Notes: a model not told the origin generated them from the letters alone. Numbered from the stretch's first letter, positions 37,580 through 48,253 are shown. The stretch: DNA of 64,000 nucleotides from Bacteroidota bacterium (GCA_009786185.1 WQTS01000138.1:1-64000); one strand, 5' to 3'. A program made the numbers and translations.

Positions 37580-40042
37580 ATGCTTTTACCCAATAAAATT
37601 GTACAAATTATTACACCTAAAAACAACCTTGTTTCTGATCCGGATTGGGGTATTTCAGAGTTGGGTTTTGATAGCCGAAAACTGACTTTTCCGGCACAAA
37701 CACTCTTTTTTGCTATAAAAACTGCAAAAAATGATGGACATTTGTACATTCCTGAGCTAATTAAACAAAAAGTTAAAAACTTTATCGTTAGCGAAAATTT
37801 AGATCATTACAAAGATTTTAATGCTAATTTTTATCAGGTGGATGACCCTGTGTGGGCAATGCAGCAAATAGCGGCGGAACATAGAAAAAATTTCAACTAC
37901 CCTGTGGTAGGAATTACCGGAAGCAATGGCAAAACTATTGTAAAAGAATGGTTATCTACGATTTTGTCTAAAGATTTTTCCGTTATAAAAAATCCAAATA
38001 GCTATAATTCTCAAATTGGCGTACCGCTTTCGGTTTGGCAAATGAATGCGAATTACAATTTTGGAATTTTTGAAGCCGGCATTTCTCAAAAAAATGAAAT
38101 GGAAAAATTGGAAGCCATAATAAAACCCAATATAGGCATTTTAACAAATATTGGGAATGCACATTCCGGATTTTTTGAAAGTGATAAAGAGAAATTATTG
38201 GAAAAGTTACGGCTTTTTAAAACTGCATCTACAATCATTTACAATAATGACGCTCCGTTAATACGAAAAACATTTGAAAATGACCAATTTGCACATTTGC
38301 AAAAAATATCATGGGGAAAACATCAAAATTCACATTATAAAATTGTTTCACAAAAGCAACTGCAAAATACTACCATTGTGGAATTTTCACATACGCCGGA
38401 GTGGCTCGAAATACCGTTTGTAGATGCTGCTTCTGTAGAAAATGTTTTGCATATCAGCGCATTATTGATGTTTATGGGATATTCGCTTTCCGATATTTCG
38501 AAGCGATTGTGTTTTCTTTCACCGTTGAGCATGCGCATGGAGGTTAAAGAAGCTCAAAACCAATCTATCATTATTAATGACACTTATAGCTTAGATGTTA
38601 ACTCATTACGTATTGCTTTAGATTTTTTGAGTACCCAAACGCAATATGCAAAAAAAACACTGATTATTTCAGATTTTGAACAGGTAAATTGGGGAGAAAA
38701 AGAATATATTGAATTGTCAAAAATATTTGATAACCACAATATTACGAAAATGATTGTAGTGGGAAATGAGATGCGAAAATGGCACGGTTATTTTCCGGTA
38801 GTAGAAAAATATTTTTATGCTACAACCAACGAGCTTTTAACTCACTTAGACGATATTAATATTCGAGACGAGGCGGTATTGATTAAAGGAGCACGCTCTT
38901 TTAAGTTTGAACGTGTGGTGCAAGCGTTGCAACTCAAAACGCATCAAACTATTTTGCAGGTTGATTTGTCTGCAATTATTCATAATTTGCACTTTTTCAA
39001 AAAAATACTTCATCCTGAAACCAAAATTATGGCCATGGTAAAAGCCATGTCGTACGGATTGGGTGATGCGGAATTGATCAATGAATTGTGTTATCATAAA
39101 GTTGATTATTTGGCAGTTGCCTACGCCGATGAAGGAATTACCTTGCGAAAAAGAAACATTACCCGACCTATCGTTGTATTGGGAGCAGAAGCCAACGGCT
39201 TCGATTTGATGATTCGGTATCATTTAGAACCGGAGATTTTTAACTTGTTTTATCTAAAAGAACTAATAGCAACGTTGCAAAATTATTCTGAAATTGAAAA
39301 TTTCCCGATCCATATTAAAGTGGATACCGGAATGCACCGTTTGGGATTTGACGAAGATGAAATAGCTGAAATGCTACAATTAGTAAACGCCTCTCCGCAA
39401 TTAAAAATAGCCTCCGTTTTTACCCATCTGGCAGCTTCGGAAGATGCTAAGGAAGACGTATTTACACAAGGCCAAATTAACAAATTTAAGGAGGTTTGCC
39501 AAAAAATAGATATGCAAATTTCATATCCTTACTTAAAACACATCTTAAATTCGGCAGGGGTTATGCGTTTTCCCGAGGCACAATTTGATATGGTAAGATT
39601 AGGTTTGGGGCTATATGGTTTTTGTCCGCTACCTGAAGTACAGCAGCAACTGCAATCCGTAATTACCCTTAATAGCGTTATTACACAATTAAAAAAAGTT
39701 AAAAAAGGGGGAACGGTTGGCTATAATCGCACCTTTATTGCACCAAAAGATATGCAAATTGCCATCGTTCCGGTGGGCTATGCTGATGGTTTTCCGCGAG
39801 AATTTAGCAATGGCGTTGGAGCAATGCTTGTTAGGAATAAAAAATGTCCTATAGTAGGAAAAGTGAGTATGGATATGACGATGATTGACGTTACCGGATT
39901 AGATATTGCTATAAATGATGAGGTTATAATTTACGATGCCGAAAATTCATTAGAAAAAATGGGTGCCAAAATCGGAAAAATACCCTATGAGCTTTTGACG
40001 GCGATTTCGAAACGTGTACCGAGGATTTATGTGAGGGAATAG
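37580..40042 (+). CDS. Bifunctional MurF ligase / alanine racemase
   Basis: MurF GITGSNGKTIVKEWL, IGILTNIGNAH; Alr KAMSYGLGDAE, DTGMHRLGF, NSAGVMRF, GYADGFPR, GKVSMDMTMIDV. Confidence 0.94.
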   Translation: MLLPNKIVQIITPKNNLVSDPDWGISELGFDSRKLTFPAQTLFFAIKTAKNDGHLYIPELIKQKVKNFIVSENLDHYKDFNANFYQVDDPVWAMQQIAAEHRKNFNYPVVGITGSNGKTIVKEWLSTILSKDFSVIKNPNSYNSQIGVPLSVWQMNANYNFGIFEAGISQKNEMEKLEAIIKPNIGILTNIGNAHSGFFESDKEKLLEKLRLFKTASTIIYNNDAPLIRKTFENDQFAHLQKISWGKHQNSHYKIVSQKQLQNTTIVEFSHTPEWLEIPFVDAASVENVLHISALLMFMGYSLSDISKRLCFLSPLSMRMEVKEAQNQSIIINDTYSLDVNSLRIALDFLSTQTQYAKKTLIISDFEQVNWGEKEYIELSKIFDNHNITKMIVVGNEMRKWHGYFPVVEKYFYATTNELLTHLDDINIRDEAVLIKGARSFKFERVVQALQLKTHQTILQVDLSAIIHNLHFFKKILHPETKIMAMVKAMSYGLGDAELINELCYHKVDYLAVAYADEGITLRKRNITRPIVVLGAEANGFDLMIRYHLEPEIFNLFYLKELIATLQNYSEIENFPIHIKVDTGMHRLGFDEDEIAEMLQLVNASPQLKIASVFTHLAASEDAKEDVFTQGQINKFKEVCQKIDMQISYPYLKHILNSAGVMRFPEAQFDMVRLGLGLYGFCPLPEVQQQLQSVITLNSVITQLKKVKKGGTVGYNRTFIAPKDMQIAIVPVGYADGFPREFSNGVGAMLVRNKKCPIVGKVSMDMTMIDVTGLDIAINDEVIIYDAENSLEKMGAKIGKIPYELLTAISKRVPRIYVRE

Positions 40043-40145
40043 CATGATGCGGTATAACCCTGCCGAATCCCAAAATTTTTCATCTATTAAAATTTAACGC
40101 CCGAAAATATTATCTTTGCGCCTTAAAATCGCAAATTTATTATTT

Positions 40146-41966
40146 ATGGAACAACACCCGTATTTTCAACGCAAACCCGAAACCCGCAGCCGTAAATTTT
40201 GGCGCGTAGTGTTCGGATCCATGGTAGGATTTTTCCTGTCGAACATCCTTATTACCATTTTAAGCATCTTTATCATCTTGGGTATGGTAGCAGCAATGCT
40301 ATCTTCTTCAGCTACTCCTATTAAAAGCAACTCTGTTCTTAGAATTACATTGAGTGGAAATATCGAAGAGCGAGGTGAAGATAATCCGTTTGAAAACACG
40401 GCTTGGGAAAGTTTCATGTCCACTCCCACCGGTTTGGATGATATCCTACATTGCATTGCAAAAGCGGCTGATGATCCCAATATTAAAGGAATCAGCATTG
40501 AAATAAGACCTCCTGTTTCGGCAGGATTTGCAACACTAACGGAAATTAGAAATGCATTGGAGAATTTTAAAAACTCAGGAAAATTTATCTATGCATACAG
40601 CGAATCTTATTCGCAAGGAGCGTATTATATTGCATCTGTTGCCGATAAAGTTTTTGTGAGCAATATGGGAAATATTGACTTGAAAGGATTGGCTTTTCAA
40701 CTCATGTTTTATAAAGGGTTGATAGATAAATTAGACCTTGACGTGGATATTGTACGGCACGGAACATTTAAAAGTGCGGTAGAGCCGTTTATTTCGGATA
40801 GAATGAGCGCCGAAAATCGTGAACAAATGATGCTTTTGGTAAATGATTTTTGGAACGTTTATATAAATGATGTTTCCGCAAGCAGAAATATTCTCGTAGA
40901 TTCTATCAATCTCATGGCAGATCAATTACTTTGTATAAATGCAAAAACATGCAAGCAATTACGATTGGTGGACGATATTTTATATCCGATTGAATATCAA
41001 AACTTTTTGAGAGAAACATTGGGTATAGCTGAAAATGCAAAGATTAATACTACCACGATTAACGCTTATAAGAGAGTAGCCACTCCGAAAGCGCAAGCGG
41101 AAAATATTGCGATTATTTATGCTTACGGAAATATTATGGATGGAAGAGGTAATGATAAAAATATTTATTCTGAAAATCTTTGCAGAGAGATTCGCAGGGC
41201 GTATCAAAATGATAAAGTGAAAGCGATTGTATTGCGTGTTAATTCGGGCGGGGGCAGCGCCATGGCTTCCGAAATGATTTGGAACGAAATTGAGCTGGCG
41301 AAAGCCACCGGTAAGCCGGTAGTTACCTCTATGGGCGATTATGCCGCCTCGGGAGGTTACTATATCGCTTGTAATTCTGATTATATTGTAGCTCAGGACA
41401 ATACACTAACAGGATCTATCGGCGTTTTCGGCATGATCCCGTCGTTGCAAAGAATGTTGAAAAACAAATTGGGCATCACGCTTGATGTAGCAAAAAGCAA
41501 TCCGCATGCCGATTACTTGTCAGTGGTGGGACGTCCGTTAAATGAGTTGGAAAAGAAAAAACTAATGGTTCAAATTGAAGATGTGTACGACATATTTACG
41601 AAACGTGTTGCCAACGGCAGAAACCTTCCTATTGAAAAGGTATATAAAATTGGAGAAGGTCGCGTGTGGTCGGGAACGGAAGCCAAAAAATTAGGTTTAG
41701 TAGATCAATTGGGCACCATTGACGACGCCATTGCCAAAGCTGCCGAGCTGGCAGAGCTAACTGATTACGGAATGGTTTTCTATCCCAGAAAACAAGATTT
41801 TTTCACAAGATTTTTTTCTGCGAATTTGGATTCCGAAACTAAAATAGAACAAGCATTGCAACAACAATTAGGTGACCTCTATTTTACGTATAAAGGAATT
41901 AAAACCGTAACCGAAGTTAGTGGAGTTCAAGCAAGGCTTCCTTTTGAAATAGTAATTAGTGATTAA
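40146..41966 (+). CDS. sppA: Signal peptide peptidase SppA, 67-kDa type
   Basis: VLRVNSGGGSAMASEMIWNEI, MGDYAASGGYYIAC, TGSIGVFG. Confidence 0.94.
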   Translation: MEQHPYFQRKPETRSRKFWRVVFGSMVGFFLSNILITILSIFIILGMVAAMLSSSATPIKSNSVLRITLSGNIEERGEDNPFENTAWESFMSTPTGLDDILHCIAKAADDPNIKGISIEIRPPVSAGFATLTEIRNALENFKNSGKFIYAYSESYSQGAYYIASVADKVFVSNMGNIDLKGLAFQLMFYKGLIDKLDLDVDIVRHGTFKSAVEPFISDRMSAENREQMMLLVNDFWNVYINDVSASRNILVDSINLMADQLLCINAKTCKQLRLVDDILYPIEYQNFLRETLGIAENAKINTTTINAYKRVATPKAQAENIAIIYAYGNIMDGRGNDKNIYSENLCREIRRAYQNDKVKAIVLRVNSGGGSAMASEMIWNEIELAKATGKPVVTSMGDYAASGGYYIACNSDYIVAQDNTLTGSIGVFGMIPSLQRMLKNKLGITLDVAKSNPHADYLSVVGRPLNELEKKKLMVQIEDVYDIFTKRVANGRNLPIEKVYKIGEGRVWSGTEAKKLGLVDQLGTIDDAIAKAAELAELTDYGMVFYPRKQDFFTRFFSANLDSETKIEQALQQQLGDLYFTYKGIKTVTEVSGVQARLPFEIVISD

Positions 41967-41976
41967 CCAAAAACAA

Positions 41977-42051
41977 TTTAAGAATTTAATGATTTAAGAA
42001 TTTAAAGCTATGCATTGCAAGTTTACATCATTAAATCATTAAATTCTTAAA
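41977..42051. repeat. AT-rich intergenic inverted repeat
   Basis: Perfect 21-bp arms TTTAAGAATTTAATGATTTAA (41977-41997) / TTAAATCATTAAATTCTTAAA (42031-42051). Confidence 0.85.
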
Positions 42052-42071
42052 TTTTTAAATTTTAAATATTT

Positions 42072-42863
42072 ATGTTTCTCAGCGCCTTTTATATCTATTT
42101 ATGGGTAATGATCATCATTGCCATCGCTACCTTCATCACATTATATCACGTGGAAGCCGGTTACGGTATGTTGCGCACCGAAAAATGGGGTAAAACCATC
42201 AACAATAAATGGGCATGGTTCATCATGGAGCTCCCTATTTTCTTGGCTATGATTGTTTTATGGCTGTGCTCGCCGCACAGATGCGACATTGTGCCGTTGG
42301 TCTTTTTACTTATTTTTCAGTCGCATTATATCCAACGCACTTTAATTTTTCCGTTTTTGCTTAAAGGAAAAGGAAGAATGCCGCTCGGGATTGTGGGCTT
42401 GGGTGTTTCTTTCAATATTTTAAATGCCATGATGCAAGGCTATTGGATTTTTTATGTGGCATACATTCAATATCCTCAGGCTTTATTTGTGCAAGCGGGC
42501 ACAAGTTGGTTTTATTCGTGGCAATTTATATTAGGAACTTGCTTGTTTATAGCAGGTTACTTCATTAACCTCCGTTCCGATTATATTATCAGAAATCTAC
42601 GTAAAGATCCGAAGGATACTAAGCACTATTTCCCAAAAGGCTTTATGTTTAAATATGTAACCAGCGCCAATTATTTTGGAGAACTTATTGAGTGGTTGGG
42701 TTTTGCTATCTTAACTTGGTCGGTTTCGGGATTGGTATTCTTTATTTGGACATTTGCCAATTTGGTGCCCCGTGCCAATGCTATTTACAAGCGTTATCAA
42801 AAAGAGTTTCCTGAGGAAATGAAGAATGGAAAGTTGAAGAGGGTAATACCGTTTATTTATTAA
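42072..42863 (+). CDS. Steroid 5-alpha-reductase-fold membrane protein
   Basis: ESHYIQRTLIFP-like SHYIQRTLIFPFLL, LRKDPKDTKHYFPKGFMFKYVTSANYFGELIEWLGFAI. Confidence 0.82.
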   Translation: MFLSAFYIYLWVMIIIAIATFITLYHVEAGYGMLRTEKWGKTINNKWAWFIMELPIFLAMIVLWLCSPHRCDIVPLVFLLIFQSHYIQRTLIFPFLLKGKGRMPLGIVGLGVSFNILNAMMQGYWIFYVAYIQYPQALFVQAGTSWFYSWQFILGTCLFIAGYFINLRSDYIIRNLRKDPKDTKHYFPKGFMFKYVTSANYFGELIEWLGFAILTWSVSGLVFFIWTFANLVPRANAIYKRYQKEFPEEMKNGKLKRVIPFIY

Positions 42864-42909
42864 GAACCTCATTGCCGTTGACTGAAGCCAACGGGCAAGA
42901 AAAATATTA

Positions 42910-43794
42910 ATGACATCCACCAAGAAAAAAATCCTGTTCATCATCAACCCAATTTCCGGAGGTCATAACAAAGCAAAAGTTATTAGATCTATCCCTAAAT
43001 TGTTGGACAAAAGCAGATTTGATATTTCGATTACGCATACAAAATGTGCCGCGCATGCTGCTGAAATTACAAAAGAAGCTGTAGAAAAGAACATTGACAT
43101 TGTTGTGGCGGTGGGCGGCGACGGCACTATAAACGAGGTGGCCTCACAATTGGTAAACACGAATACTACATTGGCAATTGTTCCTTGCGGCTCCGGAAAC
43201 GGCTTAGCGCGCGATTTGGGAATTTCGTTACATTATAAAAAAGCTATTCAGCAAATTAACTCGCTAAAAACAAAAAAAATAGATGTAGGCATTTGTAATG
43301 ACCAATATTTTTTCAGTTTAGCCGGAGTAGGCTATGACGCCAAAGTGGCTTACGATTTTAACCGAAGAAAAAAAAGAAGATTTTTAGGATATGCCTGGGC
43401 AATACTTAAAGATTATTTTTACTTGAAAAATCAATATTATGAAATTGAGTTGGAAAATGAAAAAATAACCGGTAAATATTTTTTTATTACTATTGCAAAC
43501 TGCTCTCAATGGGGATACAATGTGAAAGTAGCGCCCGGTGCAAAATTAGACAATGGTATGTTTGTAGTTAATTTATGCAAAAAACCTCCCATTTTTCCCA
43601 TCATTTCTTTCATAATAAAAATGTTATTAGGAAAAATAAATACTTCAAAATATAATACATTTAAAACTTGTAGAAAAATTTTATTAACCTCAAATCGTAA
43701 GTTCTTCTACCATCTTGACGGGGATGCCAAAGGGGTTTCTCAAAAAGTAGAAATTGATATTTTACACCAAGCGTTGAATACTGTCATAAAATAA
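42910..43794 (+). CDS. Diacylglycerol/lipid kinase family protein
   Basis: FIINPISGG, VAVGGDGTINEVASQL, IVPCGSGNGLARDLGI. Confidence 0.92.
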   Translation: MTSTKKKILFIINPISGGHNKAKVIRSIPKLLDKSRFDISITHTKCAAHAAEITKEAVEKNIDIVVAVGGDGTINEVASQLVNTNTTLAIVPCGSGNGLARDLGISLHYKKAIQQINSLKTKKIDVGICNDQYFFSLAGVGYDAKVAYDFNRRKKRRFLGYAWAILKDYFYLKNQYYEIELENEKITGKYFFITIANCSQWGYNVKVAPGAKLDNGMFVVNLCKKPPIFPIISFIIKMLLGKINTSKYNTFKTCRKILLTSNRKFFYHLDGDAKGVSQKVEIDILHQALNTVIK

Positions 43795-43881
43795 GTTTTT
43801 AACAATTACGTTGACGTAATGAAATTTTTATATTTTTGCGAGCCAAGAAAAAAATCATTCATCATATTAAAATATAAAACA

Positions 43882-45696
43882 ATGAAAAAACTCACCTTTT
43901 TATCAATTCTTGCGCTTGTTGCGCTTATTGTAAGTAGTTGCGGATTAGGAAAAATGGTTCCTAATAACAGAATTACATTGAAACTTGAAGATCCGGACTT
44001 GGAAAATAAGGGAGGCAAAGTCGAATACGTAGTAAAAGGCACTGTTCCTCCGAATTTTATGCAGCGAAGGGCTACGGTTGACATTCAAGTACCGGTGTTC
44101 ATGAACGAAGACGGTAGCGACAAAACAGAAATTAAATCTATTAAATTAGTAGGCGAAAAATCGAAAGAACAGGGTACGGTAATATCGCGTAAAAATGGCG
44201 GCTCATTCACGGTTGCCGGCAACTTCCCATTCCAAGAAAAACTTGCGAATCAGGGCATTTACGGTATTGGAACGGCAAGAGCCGGAAAGAAAGAGTTTAA
44301 ATATCCTCCGCAAAAAATCGGAGAAGGTATCTCTAACACCTCTTCTCGTATCGGAATTAATCCTACTTTGAGCGAAACTGCCGGAAGCGGAACCACTATT
44401 TTATTTGCTCCGCATGGTTATAAGGCTGAATTTGAGACGCAAACCGGTATAATTTACTTTGAAGTTAATAAAGCCGATTTAAATTGGAACTTAAAGTTGA
44501 ATAAAGACAAGCAAGCCCAAGAAGTTTTAAAAGATTTTAAAGCTTATCTCTTCAACGCGCTTGATGGTAATAAAAATATTCAACAAATTGCGGTTTATGG
44601 CTGGGCTTCTCCCGAAGGTGAAGAGTCTCTTAACCAAGGACTTTCTGAAAAACGTTTAGCTCAAGGCGAAAAATGGTTAAACAATCAAATGGAAGAATGG
44701 AGAAAAGAGTATGCTAAGAAAAATAAGTTAAGATTGAGAGATGTTCAAATGCCGAAAGTAACTTTAATACCTAACGCAAAAGGTGAAGACTGGAGCGGAT
44801 TTGAAGCAGCCGTAGAAAGGTCGAATATTAGAGAAAAAAATCAAATATTAAATGTGGTTCGTTCGCAAACCAGCTCGGCGGCAAGAGAGCAAAAAATTAG
44901 AAATATGACTGACATCTATACCGAGATTGCCGAGATAATTCTTCCTCCGCTTCGTCGCGCTGAAATCGCTATAACTTGTAATAAAAATAATTACACTGAT
45001 GAAGAAATTGTTGAATTAGTAGTGAAAGATCCTTCAAAATTAACTCTTAACGAAAAGTTATTTGGCGCTTCTAAAATAGCTGATTTAAAAGTGAAAGAAC
45101 AAATCTATACGGATATTACAAAAGATGCTGCATCACAAAATGATTGGAGAGCATATAGCAATTTAGGCGCGCTTGCTATTAATGATGCAAGACTTGCCGA
45201 TGCGCAAAATTTCTTAGATAAAGCCAACGCTATTTCTCCAAATAACGGTATTGTATTGAACAATATGGGAATTTTATATTTCTTGAAAGGCAAAAAAGAT
45301 GAAGCGAGAAAAGCTTTTGAAGCTTCACAAAAAGCACAAGTAGAGCCTGTAAAACAAAATTATAACTTAGGACTTTTCAAAATTTTAGACGGTGATTTTG
45401 CAGGCGCTATCCAAGCTATGGGCAATCGTAGCTGCGATTATGGCGTAGCTTTAGCGCAGTTCATGATGAGAGATTTTGCAGCTGCAAAAACGAATCTTGA
45501 TTGTGTACAACCTAAAGATGCTAAAGCATTTTATTTGGCTGCTATTATTGGTGCACGCCAAAACAATGAAAATGATGTAATTACCAATCTTCAAAGAGCT
45601 ATTGAATTAGATGGCGCTTATAAAGCCGAAGCTAAAAAAGATGCTGAATTTAAAAGATTTAGAAACAACGCTAACTTCCAAAACTTGGTAAGATAA
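43882..45696 (+). CDS. Lipoprotein with TPR repeats and OmpA-like segment (track start overextended)
   Basis: MKKLTFLSILALVALIVSSC|GLG; YFEVNKADLNWN...VYGWASPEGEESLNQGLSEKRL; TPR NNMGILYFLKGKKDEARKAFEAS. Confidence 0.83.
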   Translation: MKKLTFLSILALVALIVSSCGLGKMVPNNRITLKLEDPDLENKGGKVEYVVKGTVPPNFMQRRATVDIQVPVFMNEDGSDKTEIKSIKLVGEKSKEQGTVISRKNGGSFTVAGNFPFQEKLANQGIYGIGTARAGKKEFKYPPQKIGEGISNTSSRIGINPTLSETAGSGTTILFAPHGYKAEFETQTGIIYFEVNKADLNWNLKLNKDKQAQEVLKDFKAYLFNALDGNKNIQQIAVYGWASPEGEESLNQGLSEKRLAQGEKWLNNQMEEWRKEYAKKNKLRLRDVQMPKVTLIPNAKGEDWSGFEAAVERSNIREKNQILNVVRSQTSSAAREQKIRNMTDIYTEIAEIILPPLRRAEIAITCNKNNYTDEEIVELVVKDPSKLTLNEKLFGASKIADLKVKEQIYTDITKDAASQNDWRAYSNLGALAINDARLADAQNFLDKANAISPNNGIVLNNMGILYFLKGKKDEARKAFEASQKAQVEPVKQNYNLGLFKILDGDFAGAIQAMGNRSCDYGVALAQFMMRDFAAAKTNLDCVQPKDAKAFYLAAIIGARQNNENDVITNLQRAIELDGAYKAEAKKDAEFKRFRNNANFQNLVR

Positions 45697-45699
45697 GTA

Positions 45700-46734
45700 G
45701 TGGAGTTTCTTATTGATAAACTTTCTCAAAAATCCATTCTTCGTAAAGAGGAATGGATTTTTTTGCTTTCGAATAGAAATAGCAAAATTGTAGAATATGC
45801 TTGTGAAAAAGCACGACAAACTTCTATACAACATTTTGGAAATAAAGTTTTTGTACGCGGATTAATTGAATTTACCAATCATTGTAAAAATAACTGTTTC
45901 TATTGCGGCATTCGTGCCGGAAATAAAAATGCAGTACGGTATAGATTAACCAAAGAAGAGATTTTAACTTGTTGTCGTGTTGGAAACGAGCTGGGCTTCA
46001 AAACGTTTGTCTTGCAAGGCGGCGAAGATCCTTATTTTACCGATGAGAAATTATTAGAAATCATTACGGCAATAAAAGAACAGTATCCGGATAATGCGCT
46101 TACACTATCCTTTGGTGAAAGAAGTTATGATTCCTATTTAGCATTTAAAAATGCCGGCGTCGACCGTTATTTACTACGCCACGAAACGGCAAATCCGGAA
46201 CATTATCGTCAATTGCATCCTAAAAACTTATCGGATTTGCCTCGCAAGCAATGTTTGTTTGATTTAAAACGTATTGGCTTTCAAACGGGTACCGGTTTTA
46301 TGATAGGTTCACCTTATCAAACTATTGAAAACTTGGCAGAAGACATGCTTTTTATTGCGGATTTTAAGCCACAAATGTTGGGCATCGGTCCGTTTATTCC
46401 TCATCAAGACACGCCTTTTGCGGATTTTCCGGCAGGGAGTGTGGAACTTACATTGTTTCTGCTGACACTTTCGCGTCTTTTGTTGCCCAATGTTTTGCTT
46501 CCTGCAACTACCGCGCTGGGTACGCTCGATCAGCAGGGACGTGAAAAAGCGATATTGTCGGGCGCGAATGTGGTAATGCCGAATTTATCGCCCTTACATG
46601 TTCGTGAACAATACATGTTGTATAATAACAAAATAGCTACCGGCTTGGAGGCTGCAGAGGGAGTGAAAAAATTGGAGGAAAGTATGGCGAAGATTGGGTA
46701 TGAGTTGGTGCATGAGCGGGGGGATTTTATCTAA
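45700..46734 (+). CDS. hydE: [FeFe]-hydrogenase H-cluster radical SAM maturase HydE
   Basis: GLIEFTNHCKNNCFYCGIRAGN (CxxxCxxC), TFVLQGGEDPYF, GTGFMIGSPYQT; GTG start. Confidence 0.9.
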   Translation: MEFLIDKLSQKSILRKEEWIFLLSNRNSKIVEYACEKARQTSIQHFGNKVFVRGLIEFTNHCKNNCFYCGIRAGNKNAVRYRLTKEEILTCCRVGNELGFKTFVLQGGEDPYFTDEKLLEIITAIKEQYPDNALTLSFGERSYDSYLAFKNAGVDRYLLRHETANPEHYRQLHPKNLSDLPRKQCLFDLKRIGFQTGTGFMIGSPYQTIENLAEDMLFIADFKPQMLGIGPFIPHQDTPFADFPAGSVELTLFLLTLSRLLLPNVLLPATTALGTLDQQGREKAILSGANVVMPNLSPLHVREQYMLYNNKIATGLEAAEGVKKLEESMAKIGYELVHERGDFI

Positions 46735-46841
46735 ACCATGATTTATTTGATTATTAAGATTATCTTAATTTGTTAAATAAAATTCTATTTTTACACCGTT
46801 AATCAAATAACAGAAATATCACAAAAATCCCACTTCAAACT

Positions 46842-48113
46842 ATGAAATTAGACATCCTCCTCGGATTACAATGGGGCGACGAAGGCAAAGGCAAGGTAGT
46901 AGATGTACTTACTCCGCATTACGATGTTATTGCGCGCTTTCAAGGCGGTCCCAACGCGGGGCACACGCTCGAATTTAATGGATTAAAGCACGTGTTGCAC
47001 ATCATCCCTTCCGGAATTTTTCATCAAGATAAGATGAATATTATCGGAAATGGCGTAGTGATTGACCCGGTTATTTTTCAAAAGGAAATTGAATCATTGG
47101 AGAAAATGGGGTTTGATCCTACGAAAAATCTTTTTATTTCTAAAAAAGCGCATCTTATTTTACCTACTCACAAGTGGATAGATGCGATGCTGGAAGAACA
47201 AAAAGGGGAACAAAAAATCGGTTCTACCTTAAAAGGAATTGGTCCCACTTATACTGATAAAATTGCACGCAACGGATTTCGCGTTTGTGATATTATTGCA
47301 CCTGATTTCTTAGATAAATTTGCAGTAATTTATAAGAAACATAGCGATTTACTGATTAAAAATTCTTATAAACCGCAAGACGACATCACTACGGTTTTTA
47401 CCGATTGGTTTAATGCATTGCAAACTATTTTGCGTTTCAAGTTGATAGACAGCGAATACGAGGTTAACGATTATCTAAAAGAAGAGAAAAAAGTGTTGGC
47501 AGAAGGCGCACAAGGCACGCTTTTGGATGTTGATTTCGGCTCCTATCCGTTTGTAACCTCCTCTACTACGGTGGCGGCAGGCGCTTGTACCGGCTTAGGC
47601 GTGGCGCCGAACCGAACCGGATGCGTAATCGGCATTGTGAAAGCTTATTGTACTCGCGTGGGAAGCGGGCCATTCCCCACTGAATTGTTTGATGAAACCG
47701 GAGAGCAACTTCGCAAGCAGGGGCACGAATTTGGCTCTACTACCGGACGCGCCCGCCGATGCGGGTGGCTTGATTTGGTGGCGCTGAAATATACCATTAT
47801 GATTAACGGTGTTACGGAAATGGTGCTCACAAAAGCCGATGTTATGGATAATTTTGATACCATTAAGATTTGCACCGCATATCAAATAGGAGAAGAAACC
47901 ACCGATCGTTTCCCTACTGAAATAAACGCAGATATTAAGCCTGTCTATAAGGAATTTAAAGGCTGGAAGCAGAATCTTTCAGAAGAAAAGGATTACGAAA
48001 ATTTACCACAAGCCTTTAAAGATTATGTGGCTTTTATTGAAAAAGAGACCGGAATTCCCATTAGTATTGTGTCTACAGGTCCTGATAGAAGTCAAACTAT
48101 AATTAGAGCGTAA
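46842..48113 (+). CDS. purA: Adenylosuccinate synthetase
   Basis: LGLQWGDEGKGKVVD, GGPNAGHT, GSTTGRARRCGWLD. Confidence 0.97.
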   Translation: MKLDILLGLQWGDEGKGKVVDVLTPHYDVIARFQGGPNAGHTLEFNGLKHVLHIIPSGIFHQDKMNIIGNGVVIDPVIFQKEIESLEKMGFDPTKNLFISKKAHLILPTHKWIDAMLEEQKGEQKIGSTLKGIGPTYTDKIARNGFRVCDIIAPDFLDKFAVIYKKHSDLLIKNSYKPQDDITTVFTDWFNALQTILRFKLIDSEYEVNDYLKEEKKVLAEGAQGTLLDVDFGSYPFVTSSTTVAAGACTGLGVAPNRTGCVIGIVKAYCTRVGSGPFPTELFDETGEQLRKQGHEFGSTTGRARRCGWLDLVALKYTIMINGVTEMVLTKADVMDNFDTIKICTAYQIGEETTDRFPTEINADIKPVYKEFKGWKQNLSEEKDYENLPQAFKDYVAFIEKETGIPISIVSTGPDRSQTIIRA

Positions 48114-48253
48114 TGAAAAAAAAATGGCTCATTCTTAGTACAATACTCTTATTGATTTGTTTACTGGCTTCGTGTGCCTCTTCTAAAAATAGTGCGCCGA
48201 AATATAAAACGAATCCTAAATATAAAAATGTGGGGGGATGTGGGTGCAGATAG
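48113..48253 (+). CDS. Small lipoprotein overlapping purA stop (TAATG); not in ORF track
   Basis: MKKKWLILSTILLLICLLASCASSKNSAPKYKTNPKYKNVGGCGCR*; lipobox LLASC. Confidence 0.75.
   Translation: MKKKWLILSTILLLICLLASCASSKNSAPKYKTNPKYKNVGGCGCR

Noticed and set aside
37580-40042. MurF-alanine racemase fusion as a novel architecture
   Set aside because: Bifunctional MurF/Alr proteins are established in Bacteroidetes.
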